A stretch of 7,556 nt of DNA from SAR116 cluster bacterium. GTDB lineage: Bacteria > Pseudomonadota > Alphaproteobacteria > Puniceispirillales > Puniceispirillaceae. The stretch covers positions 1 to 7,556 of the forward strand of contig SHBC01000050.1 of the NCBI GenBank assembly GCA_004213025.1, written 5' to 3'. Below the pieces are notes generated by a model, which saw only the letters and a list, made by a program, of their open reading frames with translations, had not been told where the DNA came from and did not search any database. Shown in pieces: positions 4,829-7,556 of this stretch; within the stretch, counting starts at the first letter, position 1; every line of letters begins with the position of its first letter. Both the position numbers and the translations under genes were made by a program.

Positions 4829-7459
4829 TCAGAGCGCGGCTGACACGGCCTCAATCGCCGCGGCCGCGGCATCGGCGTTCGGGCCACCGGCCTGTGCCAT
4901 GTCAGGACGGCCACCGCCGCCGCCGCCGCCAAGCGCGCCAGACCCGACCTTCACCAGATCGACGGCGTTGCGGCTCTCGGTCAGATCATCTGTCACCGCG
5001 ACAACGATCGAGGCCTTGCCGGAATCGGTCGCAACAAGGCAGATCACGGCATTTGACAGGTTTGCCTTGATTTCATCCGCCATCGATTTCAGCTCACGCG
5101 CCGGCGTGTCCTCGAGAAGACGGCCGACGAAATTGACGCCATTGACCATCGTCGGCGCCTCGCCGGCACCGCCCCCTGCCGCCAGCTTGCGGCGCAGACT
5201 GGTGATATCGCGTTCCGCCTTGCGGTTGTCCTCGACAAGGCGCGCCACACGACCGGCAAGCTGCTCAGGCGCCACCTTCAGCATCTCTGCCGCCTGAAGC
5301 AGGGCCTTCTCGCGGCTGTCCAGCCATTCCAGCGCGCCTGACTCGGTCACCGCCTCGATCCGGCGCACACCACCGGCGACGGCGGATTCGGACACGATGC
5401 GAAGCAGGCTGATATCACCGGTGCGCCCGACATGCGTGCCGCCACACAGCTCGACCGACCAGGCACCGCGCCCCTCAATATCGGTCGCGCCGCCCATCTG
5501 CACGACGCGCACCTCATCGCCATATTTCTCGCCGAACAGCGCCAGCGCGCCAAGTTCGATCGCGGCGTCCGGGGTCATGATGCGGGTCGACACCTCGCTG
5601 TTCATGCGGATGCGCTCATTGACGATGGCCTGAACACGCGCCAGCTCATCACCCGACACCGCGCGCGGATGCGAGAAATCGAACCGCAGCCTGTCCGGCG
5701 CGACAAGCGAGCCTTTCTGCGCCACATGATCGCCAAGGACATGGCGGAGCGCCTCGTGAAGAAGGTGCGTCGCCGAATGGTTGGCGCGAAGCTGGCGGCG
5801 GCGGTCGCCATCGATCTCCATGCGGAGCGCCTCGCCGACGGCAAGCGTTCCCTCGGTCACCTCGACCTTGTGAACAAACATGCCGGCAGGCGTCTTGACG
5901 GTGTCGGTAACACGCGCCGTCCCGCCTTCCCAGGACAAGGCGCCCCGGTCGCCCTGCTGGCCACCCGATTCGGCATAGAATGGTGTCTGGTTGGTGATCA
6001 CCGACACAGTGCCGGTCGCAGTCTCCACCTCGGCGCCATCGACAACAAGGGCGGTAACCTGCCCCTCGGCGCTGTCCGATGTGTAGCCGAGGAATTCGCT
6101 TGCCCCCAGCCGCTCACCAAGATCGAGCCAGATGGTTTCGGTGGCGGCATCACCGGAGCCGCTCCAGGCCCGCCGCGCCGCCGCTTTCTGCTGCGCCATG
6201 GCGGAGTCAAACCCGTCAGTATCGACGCTCCAGCCATAGCCGCGCATGAAATCCTGCGTCAGGTCGAGGGGGAAGCCGAACGTGTCATAGAGCTTGAAGG
6301 CTGTCTGCCCGGCGAGAACGCCGCCTTCCTGCTTGCCTTCGATTTCCTCATTCAGAAGCCGCAGCCCGCGCCCGAGGGTTTCCTTGAAGCGCGCCTCCTC
6401 AAGCTTCAGCGTCTCGCCGATCAGCGACTGCGCCCGGCCAAGCTCGGGATATTGCGCGCCCATCTCGGTGACCAGCGCCGGCACCAGCCGGTACATAACC
6501 GGCTCCTCGCAGCCAAGCTGATGCAGATGGCGCATGGCGCGGCGCATGATCCGGCGCAGCACATAGCCGCGGCCCTCATTCGATGGCAGCACGCCGTCGG
6601 CAATCAGAAAGGAGCTTGCCCGCAGATGGTCGGCGACAACGCGGTGTGAGACATTCTTCTCGCCATCCGGATCGGTGTTCGAGGCGTCGGCCGATGCCTC
6701 GATCAGCGCGCGCATCATGTCGATATCGTAATTGTCATGCTTGCCCTGCAGGACGGCGGCGATGCGCTCCAGCCCCATGCCGGTATCAATCGACGGCTTG
6801 GGAAGCGAGATACGCTCACCCGGAAGCTGTTCGAACTGCATGAAGACCAGGTTCCAGATCTCGATGAACCTGTCGCCATCCTCGTCAGGCGAGCCTGGCG
6901 GGCCGCCCGGGATGTGATCGCCATGGTCATAGAAGATTTCAGAACAGGGACCGCAGGGGCCGGTATCGCCCATCGCCCAGAAATTGTCAGAGGTGGCGAT
7001 GCGGATGATGCGGTCATCACCGAGACCGGCAATCTTCTTCCAGTATGCCGCCGCCTCATCATCCTCATGATAGACGGTGACAAGAAGCTTGCTGCTGTCG
7101 AGGCCGTATTCCTTCGTTATCAGATTCCAAGCAAGTTCGATGGCGTGTTCCTTGAAATAGTCACCAAAGGAGAAGTTGCCGAGCATTTCGAAAAAAGTGT
7201 GGTGGCGTGCCGTGTAACCGACATTTTCAAGATCATTATGCTTGCCGCCGGCGCGAACGCATTTCTGCGAGGTCACCGCCCGGTTATAGCCGCGCGTCTC
7301 GACTCCTGTGAACAGGTTCTTGAACTGCACCATACCGGCATTGGTGAACATCAGGGTCGGATCATTCTGCGGCACCAGCGGGCTGGAATCGACAATCTCA
7401 TGGCCATTGCTGGCAAAATAGTCGAGAAAGGCCTTTCTGATATCGTTGACGCTACTCAT
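4829..7459 (-). CDS. alaS: Alanyl-tRNA synthetase
   Basis: Charges tRNA-Ala with alanine and edits mischarged Ser or Gly, in the cytoplasm. With the ATG at 7459-7457 it has 876 aa, the usual full length. Class II catalytic features are [12 protein letters not shown] (about 39-50), the motif-2 region [18 protein letters not shown] (85-102), [19 protein letters not shown] (164-182) and motif 3 [13 protein letters not shown] (227-239). The editing domain carries the zinc ligands HSATH (561-565) and CGGTH (672-676). A charged helical stretch (about 718-760) precedes the C-terminal C-Ala domain, which ends in a glycine-rich loop and RPDMAQAGG (851-859). That loop (844-850) is seven glycines where a Lys is common. 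The chosen start gives the family N-terminus [15 protein letters not shown], with AGGAA 6 nt upstream. The frame is open further up but shows no homology there. The gene is convergent with icd. Confidence 0.98.
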   Translation of the reverse strand: MSSVNDIRKAFLDYFASNGHEIVDSSPLVPQNDPTLMFTNAGMVQFKNLFTGVETRGYNRAVTSQKCVRAGGKHNDLENVGYTARHHTFFEMLGNFSFGDYFKEHAIELAWNLITKEYGLDSSKLLVTVYHEDDEAAAYWKKIAGLGDDRIIRIATSDNFWAMGDTGPCGPCSEIFYDHGDHIPGGPPGSPDEDGDRFIEIWNLVFMQFEQLPGERISLPKPSIDTGMGLERIAAVLQGKHDNYDIDMMRALIEASADASNTDPDGEKNVSHRVVADHLRASSFLIADGVLPSNEGRGYVLRRIMRRAMRHLHQLGCEEPVMYRLVPALVTEMGAQYPELGRAQSLIGETLKLEEARFKETLGRGLRLLNEEIEGKQEGGVLAGQTAFKLYDTFGFPLDLTQDFMRGYGWSVDTDGFDSAMAQQKAAARRAWSGSGDAATETIWLDLGERLGASEFLGYTSDSAEGQVTALVVDGAEVETATGTVSVITNQTPFYAESGGQQGDRGALSWEGGTARVTDTVKTPAGMFVHKVEVTEGTLAVGEALRMEIDGDRRRQLRANHSATHLLHEALRHVLGDHVAQKGSLVAPDRLRFDFSHPRAVSGDELARVQAIVNERIRMNSEVSTRIMTPDAAIELGALALFGEKYGDEVRVVQMGGATDIEGRGAWSVELCGGTHVGRTGDISLLRIVSESAVAGGVRRIEAVTESGALEWLDSREKALLQAAEMLKVAPEQLAGRVARLVEDNRKAERDITSLRRKLAAGGGAGEAPTMVNGVNFVGRLLEDTPARELKSMADEIKANLSNAVICLVATDSGKASIVVAVTDDLTESRNAVDLVKVGSGALGGGGGGGRPDMAQAGGPNADAAAAAIEAVSAAL
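4916..4930 (-). repeat. (GGC)5 trinucleotide tract in alaS
   Basis: Five identical GCC triplets on the plus strand (GGC glycine codons in alaS) lie within seven consecutive glycine codons at 4910-4930. The tract encodes the glycine-rich loop of the C-Ala domain. Such a tract is prone to slippage in steps of one codon, which would keep the frame. Confidence 0.85.
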
Positions 7460-7556
7460 CACTGGTTCCTGCGCTTGTCCGTGGATCATTGCTGCGGCGA
7501 AGGGCGCCAGTCCCAACGGAGCCGGCGCGGCGTTGCCTGTTTTACGCGCGCCGCCG
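7460..7556 (-). other. Upstream region of alaS at the window edge
   Basis: This 97-bp stretch must hold the alaS leader. Apart from the AGGAA ribosome binding site at about 7466-7470, I see no clear -35/-10 pair and no recognisable gene end. In particular no recA C-terminus is seen, although recA often precedes alaS in alphaproteobacteria. The alaS frame stays open to the edge, but the extra residues are Ala/Pro/Gly-rich and not family-like. Confidence 0.4.

Noticed and set aside
5432..6649. 405-codon open frame on the plus strand
   Set aside because: It is wholly antisense to alaS, whose motifs are unmistakable. The translated product has no domain-like pattern.
7460..7516. TTG start extending AlaRS by 19 residues
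   Set aside because: The ATG at 7459 gives the family N-terminus and has AGGAA at proper spacing. The extra residues match no AlaRS.
7500..7556. Possible end of recA upstream of alaS
   Set aside because: None of the minus-strand frames at the edge resembles a RecA C-terminus.

Overview
The window is a GC-rich piece (near 60% by eye) of a bacterial chromosome, most likely alphaproteobacterial. This placement rests on the eukaryote-like homodimeric isocitrate dehydrogenase, the wording of AlaRS and of the short phosphatidylserine-decarboxylase-like protein, and the type of CDP-alcohol phosphatidyltransferase. I cannot name a genus. There are no rRNA or tRNA genes, IS elements, integrases or CRISPR arrays, and it reads as ordinary core chromosome.

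Left part (1-2678, all minus strand): a compact run that reads, in transcription order, LysM/Ig-like envelope protein (GTG start at 2614), a short phosphatidylserine-decarboxylase-like protein, a CDP-alcohol phosphatidyltransferase, and the first 26 codons of a molybdenum hydroxylase (CO/xanthine dehydrogenase type) large subunit cut by the window edge. The gaps are 29, 12 and 2 nt, so co-transcription is likely. A possible sigma70-type promoter lies upstream of the LysM gene.

Middle (2699-4787, plus strand): a LOG/TIGR00730 nucleotide phosphoribohydrolase, divergent from the LysM gene across 84 bp. Then comes a 247-bp gap with several hairpins, an NADP-type isocitrate dehydrogenase (TCA cycle) with a strong ribosome binding site, and a textbook intrinsic terminator.

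Right part (4829-7459, minus strand): a complete alanyl-tRNA synthetase convergent with icd. About 97 bp of its upstream region is visible, without a recognisable gene.

The most notable signal is the decarboxylase-like protein. It keeps the fold motifs of short bacterial Psd, but the Gly-Ser self-cleavage pair that makes the pyruvoyl cofactor reads Gly-Gly, and the conserved His of the DxHxNR-P motif reads Gln. It is probably a pseudoenzyme. It is paired with a phosphatidyltransferase whose active site is complete, which resembles a repurposed copy of the familiar psd-pss pair. I see no clear sign of a wholly new multi-gene system beyond this.
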